This document shows positions 52,311-62,094 of a DNA stretch of 64,000 nt, one piece after another. The first letter of the stretch is position 1; each line of letters starts with the position of its first letter. A program made the translations under genes and the position numbers. The notes below the pieces were generated by a model that worked only from the letters and a program-made list of their open reading frames with translations, had not been told where the DNA came from and searched no databases. This DNA is from Micromonospora costi. GTDB taxonomy: Bacteria; Actinomycetota; Actinomycetes; Mycobacteriales; Micromonosporaceae. The stretch lies in assembly GCF_003626655.1 (NCBI RefSeq), contig NZ_RBAN01000010.1, forward strand, positions 1 to 64,000, read 5' to 3'.

Positions 52311-52847
52311 ATGAGGACCGACGACTTCTGGCAGCTGATCGACCGCGCCCGGGCCGGTGGCGGGGGAGAGGCCGACGCGGTGGCCGCCCGGGCGGTGGCA
52401 CTGCTGGCCGAGCGCGACCCGGCCGACATCGTCGGGTACGCCCACCACCAGCGCCGGGTGCTCGCCGCCAGCCACACCGTCGACCTCTGGGGCGCCGCCT
52501 ATCTGATCAACGGCGGGGCCTCCGACGACGGCTTCGAGTACTTCCGCGGCTGGCTCATGGCCCAGGGCCGGGCAGTCTTCGCCCGGGCGGTCGCCGACCC
52601 GGACTCGCTGGCCGAGCTGCCGCAGATCCGGGCCGCCGCGCTCTCCGGCGAGGAGTTCGAGTCGGAGGACATGCTGGCGGTGCCCTGGGAGGCGTACCGC
52701 AAGGCGACCGCGACCGACCTCCCGGCCGACCGCGACCCGGTGGCCGTGCCGGATCTCAACGACTTCTGGGACTTCGACGACGAGGAGGAGGCCCGGCGGC
52801 GCCTTCCGCGCCTCGCGGCGCTCTTCGTGGAGCCGCCGGAGGAGTGA
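52311..52847 (+). CDS. DUF4240 domain protein
   Basis: Predicted 178 residues. MRTDDFWQLIDRAR at the start, followed by LWGAAYLINGGASDDGFEYFRGWLMAQGRAVFARAVADPDSL, is the DUF4240 signature. The C-terminal third is very acidic (DLNDFWDFDDEEEARRRL). Function unknown. No Shine-Dalgarno sequence is visible; GAGACT ends 8 bases before the ATG and could be a weak -10 box. Confidence 0.87.
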   Translation: MRTDDFWQLIDRARAGGGGEADAVAARAVALLAERDPADIVGYAHHQRRVLAASHTVDLWGAAYLINGGASDDGFEYFRGWLMAQGRAVFARAVADPDSLAELPQIRAAALSGEEFESEDMLAVPWEAYRKATATDLPADRDPVAVPDLNDFWDFDDEEEARRRLPRLAALFVEPPEE

Positions 52848-52883
52848 TCCGACCGCGCGCGGGGCGGCGTGGGAGCATAGAGG

Positions 52884-52904
52884 GGGCCGGCGTCACGCCG
52901 GCCC
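52884..52904 (+). terminator. hairpin between the DUF4240 gene and lepA
   Basis: Perfect 9-bp stem GGGCCGGCG/CGCCGGCCC with a TCA loop, 36 bases after the upstream stop and 30 bases before lepA. Confidence 0.7.
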
Positions 52905-52934
52905 GCTCACGTCAGCCGACCAGAACGGACAGCT

Positions 52935-54812
<1,878 letters not shown>

Positions 54813-55126
54813 CCACCCGCGTACGGCGGCCGGCCCTCGAAGGGTCGGGACGATGCGTCCCGGTGCCCGAAGGGAGCCGGCCGTCGCCGTGTCCGGGCCC
54901 GTCCGGTAAGGAATTTTTCCCCCGGCGCCGGCCTGCCCTCCGGGTGCCCCACACCGGCTCCGACCTGGGTGGACGGTGCCTCCGGTCGATGGGACGGGAG
55001 GGCGGCGATCGACGGACGACGACGTTTCGGCCGGTGCTCCGGTTTGGCTTTTCGACGGCTCGGGAACTTAGCGGCCACGACAGGAAGCACACACATCGTG
55101 TGACACATTCTTGAAGGAGGGCGACC
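54813..55126. other. intergenic region after lepA with nested hairpins
   Basis: This 314-base gap has no gene. An outer 11-bp stem (54824-54834 with 54876-54886) encloses a perfect CGGGACG/CGTCCCG hairpin (54846-54862), a likely lepA terminator. At 54907-54920 is TAAGGAATTTTTCC, an AT-rich motif resembling the one at 56092. The stress-type promoter and 5' leader of the first GlsB-type gene begin at 55042. Confidence 0.65.
55042..55067 (+). promoter_or_regulatory. sigma-B-like promoter of GlsB-type gene 1
   Basis: GTTT (55042-55045), 16 bases, GGGAAC (55062-55067). The identical layout occurs before gene 2. The leader contains CACAC/GTGTG inverted repeats and an AAGGAGG site. Confidence 0.5.
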
Positions 55127-55411
55127 GTGGAGCTGACCGTTTGGGGCATCATCACCGCGCTCATCGTTGGTCTGATCGTCGGGGCGCTGGGTCGTCTGGT
55201 CGTCCCGGGCCGGCAGGACATGCCGATGTGGCTGCACATGCTGATCGGTGTGGGTGCCGCGCTGCTCGGTACGGTGCTGGCGCGGGCGCTGGGCATCGCG
55301 ACGGAGACCGCCGGTATCGACTGGGGTGAGCTGCTGGTGCAGGTTGTGCTGGCCGCCATCGCGGTGGCTCTGGTGGCCGGAGTGGGCCGCCGGCGCAGCG
55401 TCACGCGGTGA
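55127..55411 (+). CDS. GlsB/YeaQ/YmgE family membrane protein, copy 1
   Basis: Predicted 94 residues with three membrane helices: WGIITALIVGLIVGALGRLVVPGRQDMPMWLHMLIGVGAALLGTVLA, then the last helix LLVQVVLAAIAVALVAG. This is the transglycosylase-associated (GlsB/YeaQ) family, linked to general stress in many bacteria; its molecular role is uncertain. The GTG has AAGGAGG 7 bases upstream. The product is almost identical to that of 55635-55922 (differences only near the C-terminus). Confidence 0.92.
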   Translation: MELTVWGIITALIVGLIVGALGRLVVPGRQDMPMWLHMLIGVGAALLGTVLARALGIATETAGIDWGELLVQVVLAAIAVALVAGVGRRRSVTR

Positions 55412-55448
55412 CGACGGCCGGCCAGGGGCCGGCGACAGCGCTGACGGA

Positions 55449-55480
55449 ACGGGCGTCCGACCGAGGGGTCGGGCGCCCGT
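55449..55480 (+). terminator. terminator after GlsB-type gene 1
   Basis: 14-bp stem (55449-55462 with 55467-55480, one G:T) with a 4-base loop, followed by TTTCCTGT. Confidence 0.88.
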
Positions 55481-55552
55481 TTCCTGTGTGCCCGGTTCGC
55501 CGAAGAACGCGCTGGTACCGGCACGTCCGTCGGGCAGTGTCCCGGAAAGTCG

Positions 55553-55578
55553 GTTTGGTGCTACGGCCGGTAGGGAAC
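55553..55578 (+). promoter_or_regulatory. sigma-B-like promoter of GlsB-type gene 2
   Basis: GTTT (55553-55556), 16 bases, GGGAAC (55573-55578). The spacer sequence differs from that of gene 1 while both boxes are kept, which suggests selection on the boxes. Confidence 0.5.
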
Positions 55579-55634
55579 CTATCCGTCAGACAGAAAGCAC
55601 ACACCGTGTGACGTACTTCTGAAGGAGGGCGACC

Positions 55635-55922
55635 GTGGAGCTGACCGTTTGGGGCATCATCACCGCGCTCATCGTTGGTCTGATCGTCGGGGCGCTGGGT
55701 CGTCTGGTCGTCCCGGGCCGGCAGGACATGCCGATGTGGCTGCACATGCTGATCGGTGTGGGTGCCGCGCTGCTCGGTACGGTGCTGGCGCGGGCGCTGG
55801 GCATCGCGACGGAGACCGCTGGTATCGACTGGGGTGAGCTGCTGGTGCAGGTTGTGCTGGCCGCCATCGCGGTGGCTCTGGTGGCCGGTCTCGGCCGCCG
55901 GCGCAGCGTCACCTACCGGTAA
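55635..55922 (+). CDS. GlsB/YeaQ/YmgE family membrane protein, copy 2
   Basis: Predicted 95 residues. The first 85 residues are identical to copy 1; the ends differ (LGRRRSVTYR against VGRRRSVTR). The DNA is also nearly identical from the AAGGAGG site to the end, so this is a recent tandem duplication or the product of gene conversion. The flanking terminator and spacer sequences are unrelated to those of copy 1. Confidence 0.92.
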   Translation: MELTVWGIITALIVGLIVGALGRLVVPGRQDMPMWLHMLIGVGAALLGTVLARALGIATETAGIDWGELLVQVVLAAIAVALVAGLGRRRSVTYR

Positions 55923-55936
55923 TCCATCGACGCGCT

Positions 55937-55971
55937 CAGAGGCGCCCGGCCGTCCCGGCCGGGCGCCTCTG
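55937..55971 (+). terminator. terminator after GlsB-type gene 2
   Basis: Perfect 16-bp stem (55937-55952 with 55956-55971) and a 3-base loop, 14 bases after the stop codon. Confidence 0.9.
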
Positions 55972-56090
55972 TCTGCGCGTACTGCCCCGTCGCGGCCCCT
56001 GCCCCGTGGCCTCGGCCTGCGGTACGGTGCGCGCCGGGCGTCGAGACGGCGGACTTCGTGTCGCCCCGCTTCCGTCGACCGCCCACTGTC

Positions 56091-56114
56091 GTAAAGGATT
56101 TTTTCCTACTAAGG
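56091..56114 (+). promoter_or_regulatory. candidate operator of the sugar ABC operon
   Basis: GTAAAGGATTTTTTCCTACT followed by AAGG is an AT-rich imperfect palindrome (AGGA/TCCT arms) about 50 bases upstream of the binding-protein gene. It recalls operator sequences of ROK-family sugar repressors. No regulator gene is adjacent. Confidence 0.4.
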
Positions 56115-56160
56115 TGCGGCGGAGAAGGTTAGTGCCAGGCGGCGCGAGGGGAGATGTGGC

Positions 56161-57447
56161 GTGAACAGGTGGAAGCGGCTGGCCCCGGTCACCGCCGTGG
56201 TGGCTTCGGCCGCGATGGTGCTGGCCGGGTGTGGCGGCTCGGACGACGACGCGGCCGACACCAGCAAGCTGACGGTCTGGATGATGGGTGAGGGCGGCGA
56301 CGCCCAGAACGCGTTCCTCGACGGCGTCGAGGCCGAGTTCAAGCAGAAGCACCCGAACACCGACGTGGTGGTGCAGTACATCCCGTGGCTGGAGGCCCCC
56401 AAGAAGTTCCAGGCCGCCCTGGCCGGCGGTGAGGGGCCGGACGTCACCGAGCTGGGCAACACGGAGACCCAGGGCTGGGCGGCGCAGGAGGCCCTCGCGG
56501 ACCTGACCGACCGGATGGGTGGCTGGGCCGACGGCAAGGACATCCTTCCCGACCTGGTGAAGAACGCGCAGCTCGACGGCAAGCAGTACGGCGTGCCGTG
56601 GTACGCGGGCGTGCGGGGGATCTACTACCGCACCGACTGGTTCGCCGAGGCCGGCGTGAAGCCGCCGACCACCTGGGACGAACTGGTCAGCGTCGCGAAG
56701 ACGGTGCAGGCCAAGAAGCCGAACACGTACGGCATCGCCCTGCCCGGCAACTCCGAGCTTCCCTTCTACTCGTTCCTGTGGGCGGCGGGCGGGGAGATCG
56801 CCACCCAGCAGAACGGCACCTGGAAGTCCGGCTACACCACGCCCGAGGCGCAGAAGGCGGTCAAGTTCTGGACCGACCTGGTGACCGTCCACAAGGTGGC
56901 CCCGCCGGCGGCCGCCGGGTGGAACGAGATCGACGCGCGCACCCAGTTCGCCACGGGCAAGGCGGCGATGGCGTTCGCCGGCAGTTGGCAGCAGGGCGCG
57001 ATCAAGAAGGACAACCCCGACATCGAGAAGGTGTGGGGCACGTTCCCGATCCCCGGCCCCGACGGCAAGGCCGCGCCCGCCTTCGCCGGCGGCTCGGACA
57101 TCGCCGTCTGGAAGGACAGCGAGCGTCAGGACCTGGCCTGGGACTACGTCACGGTGCTGCTGAACAAGAAGAACGCGCAGACGTTCGCCGAGAGCCTCGG
57201 GTTCTTTCCCGTCTACCGGGACCTGGTTGCCAGCGACAAGTACACCAGTGACAAGATCATGTCGGCGTTCGCGACCACGATGCAGAACACGAAGGTCACG
57301 CCGCTCACCCCGAAGTGGGTGGAGGTCAGCCGTACCAAGACGGTGACCCAGGCGATGAACAGCTCGGTCATGAAGGGTCAGAAGACGGTCGAGAAGGCTA
57401 CCGCCGACGCGGCCGCGGAGATGGAAAGCATCCTCAACGCCAAGTGA
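56161..57447 (+). CDS. sugar ABC transporter substrate-binding lipoprotein
   Basis: Predicted 428 residues. A lipoprotein signal with LAGC (Cys24) is followed by a family 1 solute-binding fold. The stretches LTVWMMGEG, PDVTELGNTETQGWAAQEALADLTDRM and YYRTDWFAEAGVKPPTTWDEL resemble Streptomyces DasA-type chitobiose-binding proteins, so an oligosaccharide such as N,N'-diacetylchitobiose is a reasonable guess. GTG start with GGGGAGA upstream. First of three genes with two permeases; the stop overlaps the next start. Confidence 0.92.
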   Translation: MNRWKRLAPVTAVVASAAMVLAGCGGSDDDAADTSKLTVWMMGEGGDAQNAFLDGVEAEFKQKHPNTDVVVQYIPWLEAPKKFQAALAGGEGPDVTELGNTETQGWAAQEALADLTDRMGGWADGKDILPDLVKNAQLDGKQYGVPWYAGVRGIYYRTDWFAEAGVKPPTTWDELVSVAKTVQAKKPNTYGIALPGNSELPFYSFLWAAGGEIATQQNGTWKSGYTTPEAQKAVKFWTDLVTVHKVAPPAAAGWNEIDARTQFATGKAAMAFAGSWQQGAIKKDNPDIEKVWGTFPIPGPDGKAAPAFAGGSDIAVWKDSERQDLAWDYVTVLLNKKNAQTFAESLGFFPVYRDLVASDKYTSDKIMSAFATTMQNTKVTPLTPKWVEVSRTKTVTQAMNSSVMKGQKTVEKATADAAAEMESILNAK

Positions 57448-58430
57448 CCACGCTGACCGAGGCGCCGGAGACGCCCGCCGCGCGGGAGATCCCCGCGCGG
57501 CGGCGTCGGCCGGTCGACCGCCTGCCGTACCTGCTGCTCCTGCCCTGCCTGATCGTGATCGGCGTGCTGCTGCTCTGGCCGCTCGGCCAGGTGGTGGTCA
57601 TGTCGTTCTACCGGCTCAACAACGTCCGGCAGTTGCGCGGGGACCGCGAGTGGCCGTGGGCGGGACTCGACAACTACACCCAGATCCTCGGCGATCCGTT
57701 CTTCTGGACGGTCCTGCGCAACACCGTGCTGTTCGCGCTGGCCAACGTGGTGCTCACCATGATCCTGGGCACGCTCGTCGGGCTGCTGCTCAACCGGCTC
57801 GGCCGGAAGATGGCCACGTTCGTGGCGAGCTGCGTGATGCTCGCCTGGGCCACACCGGCGCTGACCGGCACGATCGTCTGGAAGTGGATCTTCGACGACA
57901 CGAGCGGGCTGGTCACCTGGCTGTTCAACGCGCTCCCGGACGGGATGTCGCAGGCGCTGTTCGGGCACAGCGACTGGACGGGGTACGGCTGGTTCAACTC
58001 GCCGCTGCTGTTCTTCTCGATCCTGACCCTCGTGGTGGTCTGGCACTCGTTCCCGTTCATCGCGGTCAGCGTGCTGGCCGGGCTGAAGAGCGTACCGAGT
58101 GAGCTGCACGAGGCGGCGCGCGTGGACGGCGCGGGGCCGTGGCGGGTGTTCTGGCGGATCACCTTCCCGCTGCTGCGCCCGGTGTTCGGGATCCTGATCG
58201 TGCTCTCCACGATCTGGGACTTCAAGGTGTTCACCCAGCAGTTCGTGCTGGCCGGCGGCACCCAGGACCGGCCGACGTTCATGTTGTCCATCTACTCGTA
58301 CGCGGAGGCGTTCTCACCCCCGCCGAAGTACGGGCTCGGCGCGGCCATCGCGGTGATCCTCACCGTGATCCTGCTCGTGGTGACCGGCTTCTACGTGCGG
58401 ATGGTGCTCAAGCAGGAGGACGAGTCGTGA
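57444..58430 (+). CDS. sugar ABC transporter permease (MalF type)
   Basis: Predicted 328 residues, six membrane helices after a Pro/Arg-rich N-terminus (RRRRPVDRLPYLLLLPCLIVIGVLL). The EAA loop reads ELHEAARVDGAGPWRVFWRITFPLLRP, the contact site for the ATPase. GTG start overlaps the binding-protein stop by 4 bases, and its own stop overlaps the next permease, so the three are translationally coupled. Confidence 0.94.
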   Translation: MTTLTEAPETPAAREIPARRRRPVDRLPYLLLLPCLIVIGVLLLWPLGQVVVMSFYRLNNVRQLRGDREWPWAGLDNYTQILGDPFFWTVLRNTVLFALANVVLTMILGTLVGLLLNRLGRKMATFVASCVMLAWATPALTGTIVWKWIFDDTSGLVTWLFNALPDGMSQALFGHSDWTGYGWFNSPLLFFSILTLVVVWHSFPFIAVSVLAGLKSVPSELHEAARVDGAGPWRVFWRITFPLLRPVFGILIVLSTIWDFKVFTQQFVLAGGTQDRPTFMLSIYSYAEAFSPPPKYGLGAAIAVILTVILLVVTGFYVRMVLKQEDES

Positions 58431-59257
58431 AGAAGGTCGCGCTCAACGGCGCCGGGCTGCTGGTGGCGCTCTTCGCGGCCTTCCCGGTCTACTGGATGAT
58501 CGTCACGTCGCTGAAGCCCAGCCGGGAGATCTTCTCGACCACGCCGCGCCCGGTGCCGGCGCACCCCACGCTCGAGCACTACCGGGAGATCCTGACCGGC
58601 AACCTCATCCCCGGCGTGACCTTCGCCGACTTCTTCCTCAACAGCGCACTGGTCGCGGTCGCCACGGTGCTGCTCAGCGGCCTGGTGGCGCTGCTGGCGG
58701 CCACCGCGGTGGCCCGCTTCCGGTTCCGGCTGCGGACCAGCTTCCTCATCATGCTGCTGGTCGTGCAGATGATCCCGCTGGAGGCGCTGGTCATCCCGCT
58801 GTTCCTGATGATCCAGCGGCTCGGGCTCTACAACACCCTGCCCAGCCTCGTCCTCACCTACCTCGGCTTCTCGCTGCCGTTCGCGGTCTGGATGCTGCGC
58901 GGCTTCGTGGCCGCGGTGCCGAAGGACCTGGAGGAGGCGGCGGCGATCGACGGGGCCACCCGGGCGCAGACCTTCCGCCGGATCCTCTTCCCGCTGGTCG
59001 CCCCCGGTCTGGTGGCCACCAGCATCTTCTCCTTCATCACGGCCTGGAACGAGCTGATCTTCGCGCTCACCTTCATCAACGACCAGGACCGCTACACCCT
59101 GCCGGTGGCCATGACGTTCTTCTTCGGGCGCGACGACACCGCCTGGGGACCGGTGATGGCGGCGTCGACCCTGTTCACCCTGCCGGTGATCGTCTTCTTC
59201 CTGCTGGTGCAGCGGCGGATGGTCTCCGGTCTGGTCGCGGGCGCCGTGAAGGGCTGA
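58427..59257 (+). CDS. sugar ABC transporter permease (MalG type)
   Basis: Predicted 276 residues, six membrane helices. The EAA loop is DLEEAAAIDGATRAQTFRRILFPLVAPG. PVYWMIVTSLKPSREIF at the N-terminus is typical of MalG/DasC-type proteins. No ATPase gene follows; as in Streptomyces, a shared MsiK-type ATPase encoded elsewhere probably powers the importer. GTG start with a GTGA overlap. Confidence 0.94.
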   Translation: MKKVALNGAGLLVALFAAFPVYWMIVTSLKPSREIFSTTPRPVPAHPTLEHYREILTGNLIPGVTFADFFLNSALVAVATVLLSGLVALLAATAVARFRFRLRTSFLIMLLVVQMIPLEALVIPLFLMIQRLGLYNTLPSLVLTYLGFSLPFAVWMLRGFVAAVPKDLEEAAAIDGATRAQTFRRILFPLVAPGLVATSIFSFITAWNELIFALTFINDQDRYTLPVAMTFFFGRDDTAWGPVMAASTLFTLPVIVFFLLVQRRMVSGLVAGAVKG

Positions 59258-59332
59258 CCGGGCCGGGCCGCGTGGTCCGCCCGGACCCGGGGTCACGCCG
59301 CGCGCGGGATGATCTTCCCGGGGAGCGACGGC

Positions 59333-59338
59333 TACGCT
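59333..59338 (+). promoter_or_regulatory. -10 box (TACGCT) for the MOSC gene
   Basis: TACGCT ends 7 bases before the ATG at 59346; no Shine-Dalgarno sequence. Confidence 0.5.
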
Positions 59339-59345
59339 GACCGCC

Positions 59346-59984
59346 ATGACGGGCAGGGTGGTGGCGGTGAACCTCGGTGTGGTCACCGAGGCGGAGTGGG
59401 CCGGCGACGCGAGCGGTCGTAGCGGCATCGACAAGCGCCCGACGGACGGGGCCGTGCTGTTCCGCGCCGACGGCGTGGCCGGCGACTTCATCGGTGAGCG
59501 CGCCCACCACGGTGGCCCGGACCAGGCGGTCTACGCCTACGCGGAGGAGGACGCCGGCTGGTGGGCCACCGAGCTGGGCCGTGACCTGCGGCCCGGGAGC
59601 TTCGGCGAGAACCTCACGACGTACGCGGTCGACGTGACGGGTGCCGTGATCGGCGAGCAGTGGCAGGTCGGGTCCGCGCTGCTCCAGGTGACCAAGCCCC
59701 GGACGCCGTGCACCACCTTCGCGGGCTACTGGGGCGTACCGGATCTGATCAAGCGGTTCACGGCCCGGGCACTGCCCGGGGCGTACCTGAGGGTGCTGCG
59801 CGAGGGGGAGGTCGGCCCGGGCGACCCGGTCCAGGTGGTGGAGCGGCCCGCGCACGGGGTGACGATCGGCGAGGTGTTCCGTGCCCTGAGCCTGGAGCCG
59901 GACCTGCTGCCCCGGTTGCTGGACGCGCCCGACCTGCCCGGGCCGATCCGGGAGAAGGCGCTACGCCGGCTCACACCCCGGTGA
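59346..59984 (+). CDS. MOSC domain-containing protein (YiiM-like)
   Basis: Predicted 212 residues. GDFIGERAHHGGPDQAVYAYAEEDAGWWATELGRDLRPGSFGENLTT and the downstream QVGSALLQVTKPRTPCTTFAGYW, containing the conserved Cys, match the MOSC/3-alpha family of molybdenum-cofactor sulfurase C-terminal-like proteins. YiiM homologues reduce N-hydroxylated compounds with Moco. The ATG is supported by the leaderless -10 box. The stop codon lies inside a 29-bp tandem repeat. Confidence 0.92.
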   Translation: MTGRVVAVNLGVVTEAEWAGDASGRSGIDKRPTDGAVLFRADGVAGDFIGERAHHGGPDQAVYAYAEEDAGWWATELGRDLRPGSFGENLTTYAVDVTGAVIGEQWQVGSALLQVTKPRTPCTTFAGYWGVPDLIKRFTARALPGAYLRVLREGEVGPGDPVQVVERPAHGVTIGEVFRALSLEPDLLPRLLDAPDLPGPIREKALRRLTPR

Positions 59985-60067
59985 GCGGCCGGCGGCGGAC
60001 AGGACGAGGGTGAGCGGCCGGCGGCGGACAGGACGAGGGTGAGCGGCCGGCGCCGGACATGACGAGG
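59981..60067. repeat. three tandem 29-bp repeats over the MOSC stop codon
   Basis: Units 59981-60009 and 60010-60038 are identical; 60039-60067 has two changes. The first unit includes the MOSC TGA (59982-59984). Likely slippage; no coding function in the other units. Confidence 0.9.
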
Positions 60068-60104
60068 GCCCCCGGCCGCGCCCGAGGCGACGGCAGGGGG
60101 CCCT
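60065..60104. terminator. bidirectional hairpin between the MOSC and PhyH-type genes
   Basis: AGGGCCCCC/GGGGGCCCT, 9-bp stem with a 22-base apical region, ending 9 bases from the convergent gene stop. Confidence 0.75.
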
Positions 60105-60113
60105 GTCACGAGG

Positions 60114-61058
60114 TCAGCGCAGCCAGGGAACGCTGCGGTCGAGAAGGCCGCGCTCCTTGAGTTCCTTGCGCAGCGGGATCTCGTCGTCGATGTAGCCGTC
60201 CCAGTTGATGCCCCAGTAGTTCGCGGTGTGGGTGCCCTCACCGCAGAGCTGGCGCTGCACCGGGGTGCGGTTGGCCCACCACTCGCCGTCCTTGTCGATG
60301 TGCAGCTCGTCGAGGGGGCGGATCCACCGGTAGGTGTAGCCCACGAACAGCATCTTGCGGGTGATGGTCGACAGGTTCGTCGACCGGGAGTGCCACTGGC
60401 GGCGGTCGAAGATGAACGCGTCACCCGGGTTGGCGGTGATCTCGACGGTGCCCTCCGGGTCGGGGTTGTGCACCGTCGTGTCGGCCGGGCGGGGGAGCGA
60501 GTTCCACAGGTGGCTGCCCGGGATGACCTTGGTGGCGCCGCGCCCGGTCTCCGACAGGTCGGAGAGCACGTAGGCCACCTTGAGCGAGAACATCGGCCGC
60601 GGCAGGTTCGGGTCCATGGTCTCCGGGTCGGAGTTCTGCCGGTACCCGTCCTGGTGCCAGCCCCAGTACGGCTTCTCCGGCTCCAGCGCCGGCGGGGTCA
60701 CGTCGAGGTGGTTGTGGTGGGTGTAGATGTTCCACCCGGCCAGACCCCACATGTACGGGAAGGCGATCGGGTGGGTGAGAAGGTCGCCGAAGAGCTCGTC
60801 CCGGTCGAGGAAGCCCAGCAGGTGCAGGGTCCCGTCCTTGGTGGTGTTGCCCTTGGCCTTCTCCTCGGCGTAGACGCGGTCGACCGCCGCCTCCAGCGCC
60901 GCCCGGTGGTCCTCCGTCAGGACATTGCGCAGCAGGAGAAAGCCCTGCTCGTGGAACTCCTTGCGGTCAGTGTCGCTGATCGGTTCGTAACCGGTCCGGT
61001 CGCCGTAGTCGAACGCCACGTCGTACCCCTCCCCATGAGGCGAAACCATGTCTGGCAC
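60114..61058 (-). CDS. phytanoyl-CoA dioxygenase (PhyH) family protein
   Basis: Predicted 314 residues; Fe(II)/2-oxoglutarate-dependent oxygenase. The iron ligands are His135 and Asp137 in WHQDGY and His223 in QWHSRS. The domain begins with FHEQGFLLLRNVLT. KVIPGSHLWNSLP and GDAFIFDRRQWH are typical of PhyH-like enzymes such as those hydroxylating natural products or ectoine. Substrate cannot be assigned. Start is either GTG 61058 or ATG 61049; TACGAT lies 9 bases before the GTG on the minus strand. Confidence 0.9.
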   Translation of the reverse strand: MPDMVSPHGEGYDVAFDYGDRTGYEPISDTDRKEFHEQGFLLLRNVLTEDHRAALEAAVDRVYAEEKAKGNTTKDGTLHLLGFLDRDELFGDLLTHPIAFPYMWGLAGWNIYTHHNHLDVTPPALEPEKPYWGWHQDGYRQNSDPETMDPNLPRPMFSLKVAYVLSDLSETGRGATKVIPGSHLWNSLPRPADTTVHNPDPEGTVEITANPGDAFIFDRRQWHSRSTNLSTITRKMLFVGYTYRWIRPLDELHIDKDGEWWANRTPVQRQLCGEGTHTANYWGINWDGYIDDEIPLRKELKERGLLDRSVPWLR

Positions 61059-61239
61059 AGGTCGCCGATCGTAACGCGCCCGCCCGGGGGTCAGGGAAGA
61101 GCGAGTGGGGCGTCGGGGCGCGTACGGGAACCATGGGCATCCAGGCGATCACCGTACGTAAGGAGATGGGCGCCGATGGAGGAGAATGTGGCGTTTTGCC
61201 GGTTCGTGCGATAACTGAGGGTACCGAGATGCGGGTGGA
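61059..61239. other. intergenic region between two minus-strand genes
   Basis: It holds the TACGAT box for the dioxygenase gene near 61070 and a small CGGGTG/CACCCG hairpin over the stop of the upstream gene (61232-61246). No gene is recognised; a 12-codon plus-strand frame at 61176 is not convincing. Confidence 0.4.
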
Positions 61240-62094
61240 TCACCCGTCGGCGAAGACCTCGGCGACCACCCGGTCGCCGGCCTGCGGGTCACCGGTCACC
61301 TCGCTCCAGCCGCCGTCGCGGGCGGTCCACTCGAGGCCGCCGAAGCGCACCCGTTTGACGCCGTGGTCCTGGGCGTGCGAGACGAGCCAGTGCGCGTACC
61401 GCCAGCCGTTGCGCTGGTCGGACGCCGCCAGGGTGAGGCCGGTCAGCTCGGCGGGCACCGCGCCGGCCACCCCCCAGTCCAGCGCCAGGTTCCGGGTCAG
61501 GGCGGCGGCCGCCGCCTCACCGCGCATCACCGGGTTGCCGGCCACCGTGCAGGCCACCGCCCCGGTCACGTCCCCGAGCAGCGCGCGGCTCAACACCTCC
61601 GACTCGTCGGCCCACTTCTGGTAGGCCTCGGGGAAGGCGGAGCGCTGCACCCGCTGGGCGGCGTCGGTGATCCGCATCCGTTCCCAGCCGCGGACCTTCT
61701 TCAGCGCCGTGTAGAACCGCCGGGCCGCGTAACGCGGGTCGCGGATCTCCTGCGGCGTCCCCCAGCCCTGGCTGGGGCGTTGCTGGAACAGGCCGAGCGA
61801 GTCGCGGTCGCCGTCGGGCAGGTTGCGCAGGCCGGACTCCTGGTATGCGGTGGCCAGCGCCACCACCACGGCGCGCTCGGGCATGCCCTGCTGGGCGCCG
61901 ATCGCCGCGATGGTCGCCGCGTTGGCCATCTGGTCGGCGTCGAGCACCACCCGGCCGTCGGCCTGCACGGTGCAGGTCCGGCTGGCCAGGGGCAGACGCA
62001 GCTCACCGCCGATCCGCCGGACGAGGACCAGGACACCCACCACGGCGAGCAGGACGAGAACCACCCCACCCGCCACGACCGTCCGAGTTCGCAC
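61240..62094 (-). CDS. membrane-anchored lytic-transglycosylase-like protein
   Basis: Predicted 284 residues. A single N-terminal membrane helix (VVLVLLAVVGVLVLV) is followed by an outside domain. The segment ATIAAIGAQQGMPERAVVVALATAYQESGLRNLPDGDRDSLGLFQQRPSQGWGTPQEIRDP resembles the SLT/goose-lysozyme fold with catalytic-type Glu (YQESGL) and the GLFQQR motif. Peptidoglycan remodelling is the likely role. GTG at 62094 has AGGGGG 6 bases upstream; GTG at 62100 and an ATG farther out are alternatives. Confidence 0.85.
   Translation of the reverse strand: MRTRTVVAGGVVLVLLAVVGVLVLVRRIGGELRLPLASRTCTVQADGRVVLDADQMANAATIAAIGAQQGMPERAVVVALATAYQESGLRNLPDGDRDSLGLFQQRPSQGWGTPQEIRDPRYAARRFYTALKKVRGWERMRITDAAQRVQRSAFPEAYQKWADESEVLSRALLGDVTGAVACTVAGNPVMRGEAAAAALTRNLALDWGVAGAVPAELTGLTLAASDQRNGWRYAHWLVSHAQDHGVKRVRFGGLEWTARDGGWSEVTGDPQAGDRVVAEVFADG

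Noticed and set aside
59981..60067. Direct repeats that might be a small CRISPR array
   Set aside because: Units are strictly tandem with no spacers between them and no cas genes are present.
61176..61214. 12-codon frame (MEENVAFCRFVR) as a leader peptide
   Set aside because: No adjacent downstream plus-strand gene to regulate and only a loosely spaced Shine-Dalgarno sequence; chance is likely.
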